A stretch of DNA of 56,985 nucleotides from Diphasiastrum complanatum (lineage: Eukaryota; Streptophyta; Lycopodiopsida; Lycopodiales; Lycopodiaceae): contig MU833390.1 in assembly GCA_029204225.1 (NCBI GenBank), forward strand, positions 1 to 56,985, written 5' to 3'. Numbering within the stretch: position 1 is the first letter of the stretch; every line of letters begins with the position of its first letter. A model generated the notes under the pieces. It was not told where the DNA came from and ran no database searches. It saw nothing but the letters and a program-made list of their open reading frames with translations. The translations under genes were made by a program, and so were the position numbers. Below, piece by piece: positions 11,583-24,174 of this stretch.

Positions 11583-12586
11583 ATTTTTCCTCGCCTTTCT
11601 TGCTCTTCAATAGTATCATGAAAATCAATTCCTAACCACCAACAAAGTATTATTAGTCGCATGGATGACTTCCTCTCAATACTATCACATAGATAAATTT
11701 CTCACCACCATGATCAACACAGCCTTCCTATTCACGACTATTACATGAATCAATTCCTCACCACCAACTGTTGCACCGGCGCCTCAAAGGGCGCTGGGAC
11801 TTGAGCGGTTTCCCCAACACGCGCTTAAGTCTAACATTCATCCATCATGCACTTACGTAAAAGCCAACTCAGAAATGTAACAAGCTTAACCATTCAGACT
11901 TAAGAAAATTGGAATCCCAACCAACCCGAAAGCCAACTCAGAATCCGTCTCCAAAAGGTAACCAAAGGCAAAGACAAGCCACACATGAAACCCAAGGCAT
12001 AGTGGTCGCAAAACTGACCAATTGGCATAGTGGCAAGCCACACATCGGTGACGTGGACCCTTAGGCGCCGGCAACGGAAAAAGGTTGTAGTAAGGGTCCT
12101 ACCACTTGGACCAGTCCCGGAGGTGAAATCGAAATGGTAATCATCCCCAAGGATCAACTTTATTAAATCTGGAAGAGGTTACATTCATACATAGACTGAC
12201 CGGTCTCGGGGCCACCAACACGTGCTGGGCATTGTGCTTGGCTCGTGCTGGTAGAGGGAGCTGAGACCTGGTGACTGGATTCTTGGCGCTGGTTCAGCTG
12301 CCCAAGTTTCTGTCTGCCAGACTCCCCCTATAGTTCTGGTGTGATTCGGCGCACCCCCTCTGTCCTGAAATACAGTGCTTTCTGATAAAGCACGCTTTCT
12401 GTTTTCAACCAAATTTCCTACCAGCTGTCATCTGCTCATATTAAACACTGATCTGCGCTCTAGACTACAATCATTGTCCTCCAACACTCATTATTCTCAG
12501 TCTTCTACTGTTTCCACATCTTTTTCCATTTTCCACCATTTTTGCTACTTTTTCGACTTTTTCGACCACTAATCATCATTGCTAAC
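11583..12586. other. Intergenic leader before unit B
   Basis: No gene recognised. From about 11760 the base composition becomes more GC-rich and resembles unit B, so part of this may be the 5' end or LTR of that element. I found no second copy downstream of unit B. Confidence 0.35.
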
Positions 12587-15500
12587 ATGGCCTCCTCATC
12601 TTCTGAAGACTCTGGCGCCAAATAGGTGATCCAGCCTGACATCCCCGAGGCCACACAGATTTGGCCTCTACCCTCTAACACTCTGATCCAACCATGGCTG
12701 CAGACAGTCGGCCCACTCCTTGAAGCAATGGATTTTTACTCGGCACTCTTTCATTCTGAGATAAACATGGGCCTCGCCCTTCACGCTTACGCCACCTGGG
12801 ACGAGGACAAAGGCTCGTTTCCACTTCCTGTACCAAGGTACCACGTACAATGTCAGGATTAACGCCGACTCGATGGTCACCGTTGGCATTATGTCCAGTG
12901 ATCGTCAACCCATCTCCCATCGTCACGCCAAAGCTCTGATCAAACCATTCGTCACCCAAACCACACCAGAAGTCCCCATCCAAACTAACAATGGTTACCT
13001 GCTAGAAGCTATCACGGAACCCATCATTCAGGCGGCTGCGCATCTGTTGAATAACTTTCTGGTTATTTCAACATTTCGCAAGGACAGAATCTAGTCTACG
13101 CTGCTGAGTCAGATAGTGGAGTCCTTTTTGGAATTCCCTAACCCCTCTGTTGTGCCATACGACTGGCATAGCTTCCTTATTCGAGAACTAACAGACTCCA
13201 TCAAACCCAACAACCGTGAGCAAATCGCAGCAGGCCCCCTGTTGTGTAACTTTGCCTGTGCACTACTCGAGACAAAAGTGCACGGTTCTCAACGCTCATC
13301 CCTCCTATCTACCCTTGTGTCACGTACTAATCTTTATCCACCATCCCAAGCATCCACCTCCTTCCAACTTGCAGTCATTAACACAACGACCAGCAAACGG
13401 ATGCGTGGCGCTGCCTCTACATCCACATCTCCACCTGTTACCTGAAGACGTGTCTCCACTGCCGCACTAACCACTCCATCAACCACCGCCACTTCTTCTT
13501 TTGTGCAACCCCCCACTCCAATTTCTGTTGCCACTACCTCTCTTCTTGTTCCATCCACATCTATTTCTGTCTCCATCTCCATTTCTTTTGTTGATACCAC
13601 TCCTACTTCTCTTCCAGTGTCCACTGCCTCATCCATCACCATCGCATCCTCCATCACTCCTGCCACCACCGTTGCTCCTCTCACATTCAATCCTTCTGAT
13701 TCGCAACTGTCCCCCTGACACTCTGGCATGGATGCAAGTTATCAAATTTTCACCCCCACGCCAGACACTTTCTGCTCCATTATCACCTTCTTCCATACTC
13801 CACACCACCCTTTAGTTCCCCACTATTCTTCCCATCCTCTCGTTCGGACAAACCGTCCTCACCCCTGTTTCCATAGTTGTTTCTCACACCCCACCCGCTT
13901 TGCCAACAAAGGTTGCCGAGGGCAGCCAACCGCTGCCTGATGACGCATTTGTACAAACAATTTTTGTAGCATCACCAGATCGGACTGACCCTATCGCCCC
14001 AGATGGCATCAGGACAAATGAAAACCTGATCGAAGACAATGACGACGGAATTTCAAAAGTCGTCGGGACCGATACAACACAAGCCCTTGCCAGTGCCAGT
14101 GTAGCAGCTGCTCCCACAGATCTAATGACGGCGTACCAAACTCTAGGAAAATACATCCTGGATGTGGTAGCGGCCAAAGCTATTCTGGAAAGCAGGGTAC
14201 TACAGTTGGCAATGAGTAATACACAATTGTGAGCAGACCTCACCAAGCTGCAACAAGAGCTGATTCTGGCTCAGCAACACGAATAAGTAGGGCACCAGGA
14301 GATTGCCAAGTTGTAGCAGAAGGAGGAGGGCCTAAACAAATATATTCAAATACTTACACTTTTGGAAGCAGAGAACACGCGCTTGGGGACGGAGGTCAAA
14401 GCCTTACAAGATGAAAAGCTCATCTGGTTAGCTCAATCTGCATCGGACACAAGGCCGCTTTCCTAATCAGAGATGAATCTTCTACCGCGTCAGGTGCAGA
14501 TTTATAGCCAAACCCTCAACAGCTACCAGGCGGAGTTCAATAAGTATCGGGCAAGCGCAATGCAAGAGCTCGCCCAGGCCAAGCAAGCCCACAAGGCGTG
14601 CCAAAAATACATGGAAACGAAGGCCCAACCCACCCCCTATGGTAATTCCACCGCCACCTAATTTTGACACTGCACAGGCTAGTACCGGCCAAGATCAGAG
14701 CCAACAGGCAGCAGGGGGATTTCAACCAGATCAAGGGTCTGAAGGCCAAGACCAAGGGCAGACAGATGCAGCCGCTGAGACGCGAGACCAGAGCCAAGGC
14801 GCAACCACCAGCCAAGGCCAAGCAACATCATCCAGAGGATCGTGTACGATATCTGCCAGTCGGGCCTTCCGAAGACCGAAGTTCGTGGAGGAAACATCAA
14901 TGAATTTTTATCCAAATATCCCCACGAGTCATCAAGAGGCGGCTGGCAGATATCATTCTCAGCTCAGACCATCAAGGGAAAAGAACTGCAAGCCTCACCC
15001 GCCCTCCAACCACAATCGGAGTGGCGACAACAGTTATTTGAGAGAGACCCTGCGGCCATCAGGGCTTACGTGATGAGTCCGCAATAGTTACGGGTGAACG
15101 CACATTTCCTGCCATATTCAAGAAGATCCAAATGGACGGAATGTGGCATTCCTCTGGACCAGATCACACTGCACAATTTCAACTGGCCAATCATCAAATC
15201 TCGAATATGGGTGGACAACAGATGTAGACGCCAGAAGGGCTCTCTCTGCATTCGCTAGTCACTACATCAATTGTCCTGATCCTATAGTTCACGCGACAGC
15301 CACTTACGCCTGGGACTTAGAATATTTAATGGGCATTGAAACAAAATGGGATGATTTCTTTCCCTCCATATTTTATGATCCAAATAAGGCGCTAGCTTCT
15401 GACAAAGTCAAAGACCAGCTGCCAGTCGCTCGCGTATATTACCGAGCTGCATTCCTTGGAGATCCTTGGATGAAACGATTCCAAGCATGGGTGGATCAGG

Positions 15501-15631
15501 AATGGCTGACAGGAGTCCACAAGTCCTTCCACACGCCAAAGGACTCAAAGAAACTGGACTGTCTCAACTTCATGGAAGACGTTACGGGCTATCTCATCCA
15601 CCAGAGGCGGTCCAAGAGAACGCTATACTAA
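12587..15631 (+). pseudogene. Unit B: long decayed ORF of unknown family, homologous to unit A
   Basis: A former ORF of roughly 1000 codons, now cut by stops (first TAG at 12623) and several frame changes. Order: an N-terminal globular domain (about 12626-13445; WPLPSNTLIQPWLQTVGPLL, then in another frame FLEFPNPSVVPYDWHSFLIR); a Ser/Thr/Pro-rich low-complexity stretch (13450-13900); an Asp-rich patch and coiled coil (about 13900-14620; QTLNSYQAEFNKYRASAMQE); a Gln-rich linker; and a C-terminal domain (about 14990-15600; EWRQQLFERDPAAIRAY, NFNWPIIKSRIW, VARVYYRAAFLGDPWMKRFQ). From the coiled coil onward it is collinear with unit A (2005-4226). The N-terminal part weakly recalls the 'putative plant transposon protein' and plant-mobile-domain ORFs found beside plant retroelements; this is inference only. 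No polymerase, integrase or transposase is seen. Function unknown. Confidence 0.6.
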
Positions 15632-15693
15632 ACCGGCAGAGTGCCGAGGGACCGGCACTACTTCGGGTCGTGGGTCCTGTTGGGGGTATTCCC

Positions 15694-15716
15694 AATAAAG
15701 TGTAAATAAATAAAAT
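15694..15716 (+). terminator. Possible polyadenylation signals after unit B
   Basis: AATAAA followed by AAATAAATAAAA shortly after the last codon of unit B. Position and strand fit a 3' end, but such AT-rich motifs are common. Confidence 0.35.
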
Positions 15717-15750
15717 CCTCCAATTAACCATAGAAGACATAGATTTAAAG

Positions 15751-16870
15751 TTAGGATGTCATGTGACAGAGTCTTTTGTGCCGCAGAGTGTCTAGCGAGT
15801 CATGATGAGTCTGATGCACCTGATCTGCAAGTAGGTATACTTTCAGATGATATAGGTTTTCTTTCCTTTTGTCTTGAGCGATCAAAGTACTGGTATTGAC
15901 ATCAATCACGTTGCATGTTTCATCAGAAAACGTCACACGCATCCCTGCATCTGCAATTCTTGCTACAGAAAGCAAGTCTTGCTATAGTGTAGGCACGAAC
16001 AGAACGTCTTGCTGTAGTGTAGGCACGAACAGAACATCTTCGAGTTGTTTGTCTCTACCATTGGTGTTGGGCCATAGTGAACCAATATCGGTCACTTGAT
16101 GCTTAGATCCATCTCCAAGAACTATGAATCTAGAAGGATCTACACTTTTGAAATCGGATATGATTCGTCTTGATGTCATGAAGTGTGAGGTGGCTCCTGA
16201 ATCCAGGATCACCTCATGTGTGTCAAATGTTGACGCTGCACAAATGTCTTCATAGATATAGACGGTCGAACAGTTTCTGTTCGTTCTTTCTTTGCCCATC
16301 TTTGAGCTCTCAGGCTCCTCGACATAGGATGAACTATTGTTGTTCTTCTGTCTGTTTTGCGTTGATTTGTTTCTCAGGTTCTGGCGGCAATCCACGGTTG
16401 CATGACCCCCTTGTGGCAATGAATACACTCAATCTTGGGATTGAGCTAGCATGTATCTATCGTATGTCCGTCTCTTCTGCATCTCATGCAAGTCTTCTTG
16501 TCTGCACCTTGCTGCTTCAACCTCCCTTTGCTCTATCAGTTGCCTTTGCTGGTCCTCTCTGCTTGCTGATCATGATCCTGCCTCTGATTCGACTCCCTCT
16601 TAGGATTAAATTGTTTCTTGGATTTCTCTTTGTTGCCATAGAGGGCCTAGTCAAAACCATCCTTGTGATCAAGGTGTTCTCTGGCCTCGACTTCCTCTCG
16701 AATCTCAACAATCGCCTTTTCGAGGTTCATGGTAGGATCTTTCGCGAACATGGTCCTTGTCGTTTGGAATGATCTAGGTAAGGCTCTCAACATGTATGTG
16801 AGCTCTTCTCAGATGACACTGCATTCTCTGCTCCAGAGTTATGTAGTGATAGAAACAGATCCTTCTGCTA
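15751..16870 (-). pseudogene. Copia Gag C-terminus, protease and start of integrase
   Basis: Minus-strand 5' half of a copia coding region. A Gag remnant (about 16445-16870) contains DPTMNLEKAIVEIREEVEA in broken frames, and a degenerate zinc knuckle is seen as GGHATVDCRQ near 16400. The protease (15982-16428) has VILDSGATSHFMTSRR, the aspartic protease active site. The block that follows carries VLFVPTLQQD, duplicated, and LLSVARIADAGMRVTFSDET; the integrase zinc-finger start is LDTLRHKRLCHM (15751-15975). The sequence stops at about 15750, so catalytic integrase, RT and RNase H are missing. The upstream leader, primer-binding site and LTR are at 16871-19677. Confidence 0.85.
15976..16035 (-). 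repeat. 30 bp tandem duplication in copia protease region
   Basis: Two head-to-tail 30 bp units (15976-16005 and 16006-16035) with one mismatch. They add ten residues in frame (the LFVPTLQQDV segment twice). Confidence 0.95.
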
Positions 16871-19071
16871 GGCTACTTCCCTTTTGACCACATCAGTTCA
16901 TTTTCATTACTTTGTTAAAGCTGCCTAAACTTAATGAAAAGTCCATAAAATTTGGTTTTCAGGTACTCTTTGACAATATTCGAAACTCGAATATAGAGCT
17001 ACCTCTCAAAAATTACAACCTTATTCCATTGTTCACTTTAACAAGTATCCAGAAAGCTTAAATTGCCCAGTCCTAAAGATCAAAATCATTTAGGACAAGC
17101 TGATTGGTGCATCACCAAGTCCAAAAGGAAGAACAACAAAAATTACCATTTAATTGAGAATATTCCTATTCCAAAGTTAAACGGATAAAAAGCATAGTAC
17201 CAGGAAATCAAATTTCCATTTACCGGTCACTAGCCTGGAGAAAATTACTATGAAGAACGGTATTTTCTTGCCAATCCTAAATCCATGGATCCAATCACAT
17301 AGACATAGCAGTTAGGATAATAGAATTATTCTCCAAAGATTCTCCCAATTAAGGTCAGAAGAATAGGTAATTCATTCTCAACTGTCGATTTAAGTAGATT
17401 TACAAAAAACCCCTTTCAGAATCGACCAAAACTTTGATTACATCAATATTTTTGCAAAGGCTTTAGAAAAAACTGGGCTATGTAACCAAAAATCCATTAC
17501 AAATAGCCATGCATTATCCCAAATGCATTAAAACCCTTTTTCAAAAATTATGACATCAAAGCAATACATGCACAACTCAGTGAACTAATCGAGGCATGCA
17601 AACAACCGGGCCTACACACACCATGCACCCAGTTCACACTTGGGGAACAAGAAGTTAAACAAACTCTTTGCATGGGTTAACAAGGCCTCCCCACCCACTT
17701 CTAGATCCTAACTAGGGCTCCTCAAGCCACATTCTGCCTCGCAGCCTCAATCCTCATCACTTTTAGCCTCGCGGCTAACACGGCTGCCAATAATCTCTCT
17801 AAACCAAGTTCACAATCCCAGAATGGGTGCCACAGAAGGATCGCATCAGAACAAGGCATCAATGCCTTCTCCAACAGCGAGCAAAAGATTACTACAATCT
17901 CTTATCTGAAGGAATCTCGCTGGGTTACAACCAGCTTCAACAGAAGCTCTGTCAGCGCATTTAGAACTACTCAAAATTCCTTTGCGACCTCTATTTCCAG
18001 CCCTCAGGATCAGTCAGTAGCCAACTCGATTTAGCTGGTCGCAATCCGACTGTAATCAGCATTCTAGATTTTGTTGACTTCGCACTCGTTCAAGGACAGA
18101 TTTCAGTTGTGTTCTTAGCTAATGAGGCCACGCTCAATTTCAGGATTCCAGCGACTTGAAGCACACAAGGATTCAACCATACCTTCACAAAAACAAATCT
18201 CTGTATAATATGGACATAGAAAACAAGTTTTGGAAAGATGGTATCATCTTACCAGAAGGATTTTCCAGGTTTACACTTTCTTTTTTCAACAGGCTTGCAT
18301 GCATACTTGCTATCCCCTTAAAGCTTCTCTTTGCACTAAATAGAAGTCCTAACCTCTACCAACCCAGATTCTTACAGAGGTTCAGAAACATGCATTAGTG
18401 TCCCAAAGACAAGGAAAAGAGTTATTGTGGGTTTTACAGGTCTAAACTCTTTCAACAGTCAGAAAGCAACAAACCAAGAAAGGTTTCACAGAATCTCAAC
18501 TGCATGCATCACTTATTCCAATCCTTATCTGTTCTTTCTAGGGAATAGGCAACTTACCATTTCCATTCAATGTTTTTTTCTTAAATTGCAGGAACACAAG
18601 AGCATTAATCTCTCAAATCCTCCACAAGCAATCATTTAATTCAATATTTCCAGCAACAGTTAGTTGATTTCCCAGGATAAATTGATTCCTCATCAATATA
18701 TCAACAAAATTCTGTTACTAATCTGAATGGATTCATGCAAATTGCTCAGTCCAAAAAAAAAACAGATTTAAACAAGAAAGTGGACCTAAACATGCAGATC
18801 ATTCTACTTCAAACGGAAACTTTCTCAAGGCTTCAGTAACCAGAAGAATGAATTCACACAATTTTCAAGCATCTCTACACAGAATCAAACAAGGAAAAGA
18901 GCACTCTACCTCCAACTTTGAAAAGCATGCTTCCAACAGGAATTAGTGAATCCGAACCCAATTTCTCTTGAAAAAATAGCACTCCAACCGGGATGTGAAT
19001 CCAAGTGCGTTCCAATTCCGATTTGATGTAGAAATTCTCTCCATCCCATCCAATAACCGCATCTTAGCCGG
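16871..19071 (-). other. Non-coding leader of a minus-strand copia element
   Basis: About 2.2 kb between the primer-binding site at 19072 and the Gag remnant. It contains no long conserved ORF; the short open frames have no recognisable motifs. It may include unrelated insertions. Confidence 0.5.
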
Positions 19072-19083
19072 GCTCTGATACCA
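19072..19083 (-). other. Primer-binding site for initiator tRNA-Met
   Basis: Minus strand reads TGGTATCAGAGC exactly, the canonical plant copia site. It sits one base from an LTR end (TGTAAACACC on the plus strand). Confidence 0.85.
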
Positions 19084-19084
19084 A

Positions 19085-19677
19085 TGTAAACACCAGGGAC
19101 AATCCCCTAAGATGAGGATAGGAAAACACAAGAGAGACTGTCGAGCAAAACCACCCAACCAAACCTAGATCCCTCATGGATAATCCTCCTGGATCTAGCC
19201 CCCAAGCCATGCCATGTGGCAGCAAGAGGAGAAGAGCTCATTAGGCAACCTAGACCAAATCGTTGACGAAATAATCACTACCTCAATATATAGAGAGTAG
19301 GATCTTATGCATGAGCACATGCAATCCCCATGTAGGTCAACTATAAATAGGTTACAGCTCTACATGCAGACCTCCTGCCTATATCAGTCACATGTACATG
19401 CACTACTGCAAATGTCTCAATTAGAGTGTCGGGGTCCTCTCAAGGTCATTAGTCACCAACAGGCCTTGACTTGGAATAAAATCTAGGCGTGACCAATAAT
19501 CTCGAACACTAGAGGTCCGATCTACCATATTAGGACTATTCCAGGTCCTTAACCGAATATGGCCATAACAAGGGAGGTGCTAAATCACACCATAACTATA
19601 GGCGGATGCAGGATGCAACTCAGGGTTACATCTCCTTGCTAGAATGTTGTATTGGTGTTTGCCTTGGCATGCCAACA
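19085..19677 (-). repeat. Probable 5' LTR of the minus-strand copia element
   Basis: It starts TGTAAACACC next to the primer-binding site and probably ends ...GGTGTTTGCCTTGGCATGCC-AACA. The inner end is well defined; the outer end is inferred from TG/CA ends because no second copy is in the window. Confidence 0.6.
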
Positions 19678-19690
19678 CGTCGAAGACTAG

Positions 19691-20311
19691 TGTCGGTCAC
19701 ACACTTGAAATGATGAAAAATGAAAGGCCAGATAGAGTTGACTTGGCAGGAGTAGCTATTGCTACTGACTGCGGTCTAATTCTCTTCCAAGCTCCAAATC
19801 GCTTCTGACGATCTATTGTAAAAAATAGACTTGTAAACAATAATAACTTTTCACACGTGTGAACCAGCTGCAAGTACAAAGGATCAAGAGAATGAATGAT
19901 TGCACACTAAACTAGCTTCTATTCCAAAAACAATGAGATGGAAAATATTGGCAAGCTAGTTAGCATGAAGGCAAGAGCATTCATCACAATCTAACTATCA
20001 TTACACCTCAAATGGATCAAATGGAAGCTTTACTTGAAGAAGTGTCTTTTGAGGTACAAAGCCACCTTATTTATAATACAAGAGGCCTTCTAGAACTCGT
20101 GGAGAGAGAGAACAACCTAGATGCCACATTGTCTCTACCTCTCTACTAGATGACAAAAAGAGAGGTTCTAGACCTACACATCACTATGAAGACTAAAATC
20201 TAACTTGACTCTAATTGGAAAATTACTAAACTAGTCTACCTCAAGTTTGGACAAACCCCAAAACTTGAATCTCTAAGTTTAATATTATTTTAATTTTACA
20301 ATATTTTCACA
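19691..20311 (-). repeat. 3' LTR of a second minus-strand copia element
   Basis: On the minus strand the LTR begins TGTGAAAATATTG directly after a polypurine tract. The outer (left) boundary is uncertain, near 19680-19706. It contains TTCACACGTGTGAA at 19850-19863. Confidence 0.55.
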
Positions 20312-20325
20312 CTCCTCCTTAGAAT
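20312..20325 (-). other. Polypurine tract
   Basis: Minus strand reads ATTCTAAGGAGGAG followed by TGTGAAAA, the expected junction with the 3' LTR. Confidence 0.7.
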
Positions 20326-20336
20326 AAAAATAATAT

Positions 20337-23165
20337 TTACAATATTAAGGACTTGGAGATCAAGTCAAGATTTGATCTATGTCTTTCAAAGTCCTTCTTA
20401 GCTAGAGGCTTGGTGAGTAAATCTGCATAACAATTTGAAGTTGATACATGCTCAAGGAGAATCTGATCCAAATGATTTCCTTTGTTGTGATAGTCAAAGC
20501 ATTGTACTCGGCTCACATGAGTATAAGGAGATAGTGTTTTGCTTCTTAGATTGCCAAGAGACAAGATTACCTCCCAAAAATATTGTGTAAGCACTTGTGG
20601 ACTTTCTATCCACCTTATCACCTGCAAAATCCGAATCTGAAAAGGCAACAACGCTTAAATCATGTCTTTTAAAACAAAGTCCATAGTCTTTAGTAGATGC
20701 AACATACCTCAAGACCCTCTTCCCCTTTTTCCAATCATGGATCTTTGGATTTTGCATGCTTTGACTAAGCTTATGCACACTAAAACTAAGATCAGCCCTA
20801 GTGATACTGAGCCATATTAAAGAGCCTATTAGACTTCTAAAAAGTGATGTCCTCAAAGGATGCTTCATCACAAGTTTTAGTGTTTTTAACATTAGACTCC
20901 ATAGGAGTATCTATGCTTTTACAATCTTGCATTTTAAACTTCTTAAGCATATATCTTACATAACTTTCTTGAGAAATGAAAGCTAAGTTATTAGAGATCT
21001 TAATCTATAATCCAAGTAAATGATGTAAAAATCCAACATCTTGCATTTTGAATTCCTTTCCTAAGGAGATCTTGGTATCAACAAGTAAATCCATGTTGCT
21101 TCCACATAATAGAATGTCATCAACATAAATAAGCAGCATGATTATATTATTACCAACATGTTTAAGATATAATGATGGATCATATGAACTAATCTTGAAA
21201 CCAATAGAAAGAAGATAAGTGTTCAACCTCTCATACCAAGCCCTTAGAGCTTGTTTCAAGCCATAAAGACTTTTCAAAAGTAAGCATACTTTTGATCCTT
21301 TGCCATTCACAACAAAACTTGGAGGTTGATGCATATATGTTTTTTCTTCTAAGTAAACATTAAAGAAGGCATTGGAAGCATCACCAGTTGAAGCATTTTC
21401 CAATCATAAAAGCAACAAATAGTAATGAGAATTCTAATGGTTACCATCTTTGCTACGGGAGCAAAGGTTTCTTCATAATCTATGCCTTTGATTTGGGCAT
21501 AGCCTTTAGCACAAAGCCTTGCTTTGAACTTATTGATTGATCCATCATTATTGAGCTTGATTCTATAGACCCACTTGCATCCAATGACATGCTTGTCATT
21601 AGGTGGATCTACAAGTTGCCAAGTCTCATTTTGCATCAAAGCTTCATACTTGGCCTCCATAGCTTTGATCCAATCCTTTGATTGAAGAGCTTCCTCCACA
21701 CTTGATGGTTCTTCAATGGAGGTGTGAAAAGCATGTAGAGAACTTCAATCCTCCACTTGTTTGTCTTTTTCCAAGTAGGTGAGTCTTCTAGGCTCGGATC
21801 TCTCTCGGTTTGATCTTCTTGGAGTCGTTGGTAGACTCGGCTTCTCTTGTGATCTTGGCCCCAACAAGTCTTCATCTTGATCAATACTTGATGAAGAGAC
21901 TCCTCCTTGATGAATAAGCTCTTGAGATTCCTGCACATTGTCCTTCATGTACATTCAATCTTCGTGGAAGATCACATCTCTACTTATCATAGTTTGATTA
22001 GTAGATGGAACAAAAATCCTACAGGCTTTACTTGAGTAGCCTATCATAATTCCTTTAAGAGCATTAGCATCTTCTTTTTTTTCTTGTTTCAAGAGGTACA
22101 TGTACAAAGCATACACATTTAAATGTTCTAAGGTGATTGACCTTGGGTTTCCTTCCATACAACTTTTCATAAGGTGAAATATCTTCTATAGCATGATTTG
22201 GCAAAAAATTGCAAAGATAGTTAGCACATCCTATTGCTTCTCCCCAAAAATCTTTAGAAAGAGAGGCTCCTAGTCTAAGTGCCTTTGCACATTCACATAG
22301 AGTTCTATTTTTTCTCTCGGCCACTCCATTAGATTGAGGAGAGTAGGAACAAGTGAAATCTCTTCTAATGCCAAAATCATTACAAAAGTTTATGAACTTT
22401 GTGGAGATGTATTCACCTCCATTATCACTTCTCAAAGCTTTAATTTTACAAGATAATTGATTCTCAACAAAAGCTTTGAACTTCACAAAAGTTTCATATG
22501 CAAGTGCTTTAGAAGATAAGAGGTAAACCCAACAAACATGAGTAATCATCAATAAATGTTATAAAACATGTAGCTCCACCCTTGCTCTTGGTGGATGAGA
22601 AATGGATGTCACTATGGATGAGGTTTAAAGGTGCTTTGGACTTGATGGTTGATCTTTGATGTGGCCTTGCATGTGATTTGGCCAATGCACATGCATCACA
22701 AGGACTTGGCCCCTTGATCATGGACTTAGGCAAACCATGAGCTAGCTCCAACTTGCACATAGATTGCATGGCCTTGGAGTTGGGATGGCCCAACCTCCTA
22801 TGCCATAGATCTTCATTTGAAAGCTTTCTTTGTAGCACAATATCCGAGCAAAGATTACCATTTCCATTTCCATCAAGCTTGAATAACCTTCCAAACAAGA
22901 ACATGATGCTATTATATCATCATCTTTTGTGATCAAGCAAGTACCATCTTTAAAATATACTTGTAGACCATCATCATTGAGTTGGCCTACACTTATTAGA
23001 TTTTTAGTCAAACTAGGAACATACAGCACATCATTGAGATCAAGCTTATCTAGAGATAAACAAATACAGCGTGGTTGGGATCGTACGTTTGGCCATTGGG
23101 GTCCACTGCTTGGGCATATGCTTCCTATGCCTTCTATCATGCATTCTTCATCATTTGATGTATAG
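20337..23165 (-). pseudogene. Copia Pol (protease end, integrase, RT, RNase H), broken
   Basis: Long minus-strand Pol remnant of a copia element. In order it shows LNDVLYVPSLTKNLISVGQL (protease end, 22742-23140), the integrase zinc finger (LWHRRLGHPN, CDACALAKSHARPH, 22509-22904), and the integrase core (IRRDFTCSYSPQSNGVAERK, 22064-22552). Then come the RT start (WIKAMEAKYEALMQNETWQL, KWVYRIKLNNDGS, FAPVAKMVTIRILI, 21349-21699) and the RT catalytic loop (LLIYVDDILLCGSNMDL, 21005-21403). RNase H (FSDSDFAGDKVDRKST, then SNCYADLLTKPLAKKDF) is at 20337-20892, with the middle of RNase H deleted. Frame breaks separate the blocks. The 5' end (Gag, protease active site) is missing at about 23165. 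Confidence 0.92.
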
Positions 23166-23310
23166 ATACAACTTCTAGATCCTTTGTATGGTACAAGATT
23201 ACAAAAACTGTTTGTCTACATCCATGACTCACTGCCTTGTATCCTTCGTTGATTCCTTTATGTGATCAATCTAGGGAACTGATTAAGTTAGAAGATCTAA
23301 TGAAAAAAAA

Positions 23311-24174
23311 TGCATTAGCCTTAAACAAAACTGATTCCAGTTTTTTGTCGTTGTCCTTTGTGAATCCTTCGCCTTCTGCCCGTTGTGTTGTGTCTTCACG
23401 CTGCAGGCCTTCGCTTTTGCTAAAGGACATTTTTGTGACTTTAAGAGCATTTTTCAAGGGTGTGTCTCTTTTCTAAGGGCAAGTTTTCGCGAAAAACCCA
23501 ATAGTAGTCCTAAAAGATTTTTAAGGCATTTTGGCGACAGTGTCGCTTTTTCCAAAAGGCAAAAAATGTGACATTATAGCAAAAACCTTTTCTAAGGGTA
23601 GTGTCCCTTCTTCTAAGGAGGCAAAAAATGCTACAGTAGGACAGAAACCATTTCTAAGGGCAAGTGTCACTTTTTCCCGAAAGGCGAAAAAGTCGAAGGA
23701 CAAAAAAGTCGATTGTAGGGTAGAAAAACAGTTCTAAGGCTAGTGTCCCACATTTAAGGGCATGTGTCCACTTTTTAAGGATAGGTGTAGTTTTTTCTGA
23801 AAGGCAAAAAAGCCGAAGGGCGAAAAAGCCGACTTTAGGACAAAAACCAGTTCTAAGGCAAATGCCGCTTTTCTAAGGGTGAGTGTCTCTTTTTCTAAGG
23901 GTCTAAACCTTTCTAAGGCATTTTAGGGACAATGTTGCCTTTTTTGCAAAAATGCGACAGTGTCGGAAAAAGTTCTCAGAATTATTTTCTGAGTGTTTTA
24001 GACCTAGTGCTGAATTTTCTTCATGACACAAAAATGTGAATTGTGTGACAAAACAGTTCAAAAATGCAAACTGTGCGAAACATAGTTCAAAATGCACAGT
24101 CGCTAGAAACAACAAAGGAAAAACTAAGGAAAAATGTTAAGGCTTTGAAAGATAGAAACTAATAGTTTCTTCAG
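23311..24174 (-). repeat. LTR copy 1 (3' LTR)
   Basis: Plus strand TGCATTAGCC...GTTTCTTCA, 864 bp, followed by a pyrimidine stretch GCTCCCTCTCAAAGC that is the polypurine tract of the minus strand. The interior is a degenerate minisatellite of TTTTTCC-AAAGGCGAAAAA and TTCTAAGGGCAGTGTC themes. Confidence 0.85.

Noticed and set aside
11886-12412. Minus-strand open frames with many Trp/Cys
   Set aside because: The overlapping short frames have no conserved motifs and lie in the leader of unit B.
13334-13729. Minus-strand open frame of 131 codons, Val/Glu/Asp-rich
   Set aside because: It is the antisense of the Ser/Thr/Pro-rich stretch of unit B; low-complexity sequence yields open frames on both strands.
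19691-23165. Joining the copia halves 15751-19677 and 19691-23165 into one element
   Set aside because: The first half has its primer-binding site and LTR on the right and lacks the 3' part. The second has a polypurine tract and LTR on the left and lacks the 5' part. Their order in the window does not allow one collinear element, and the LTRs differ.
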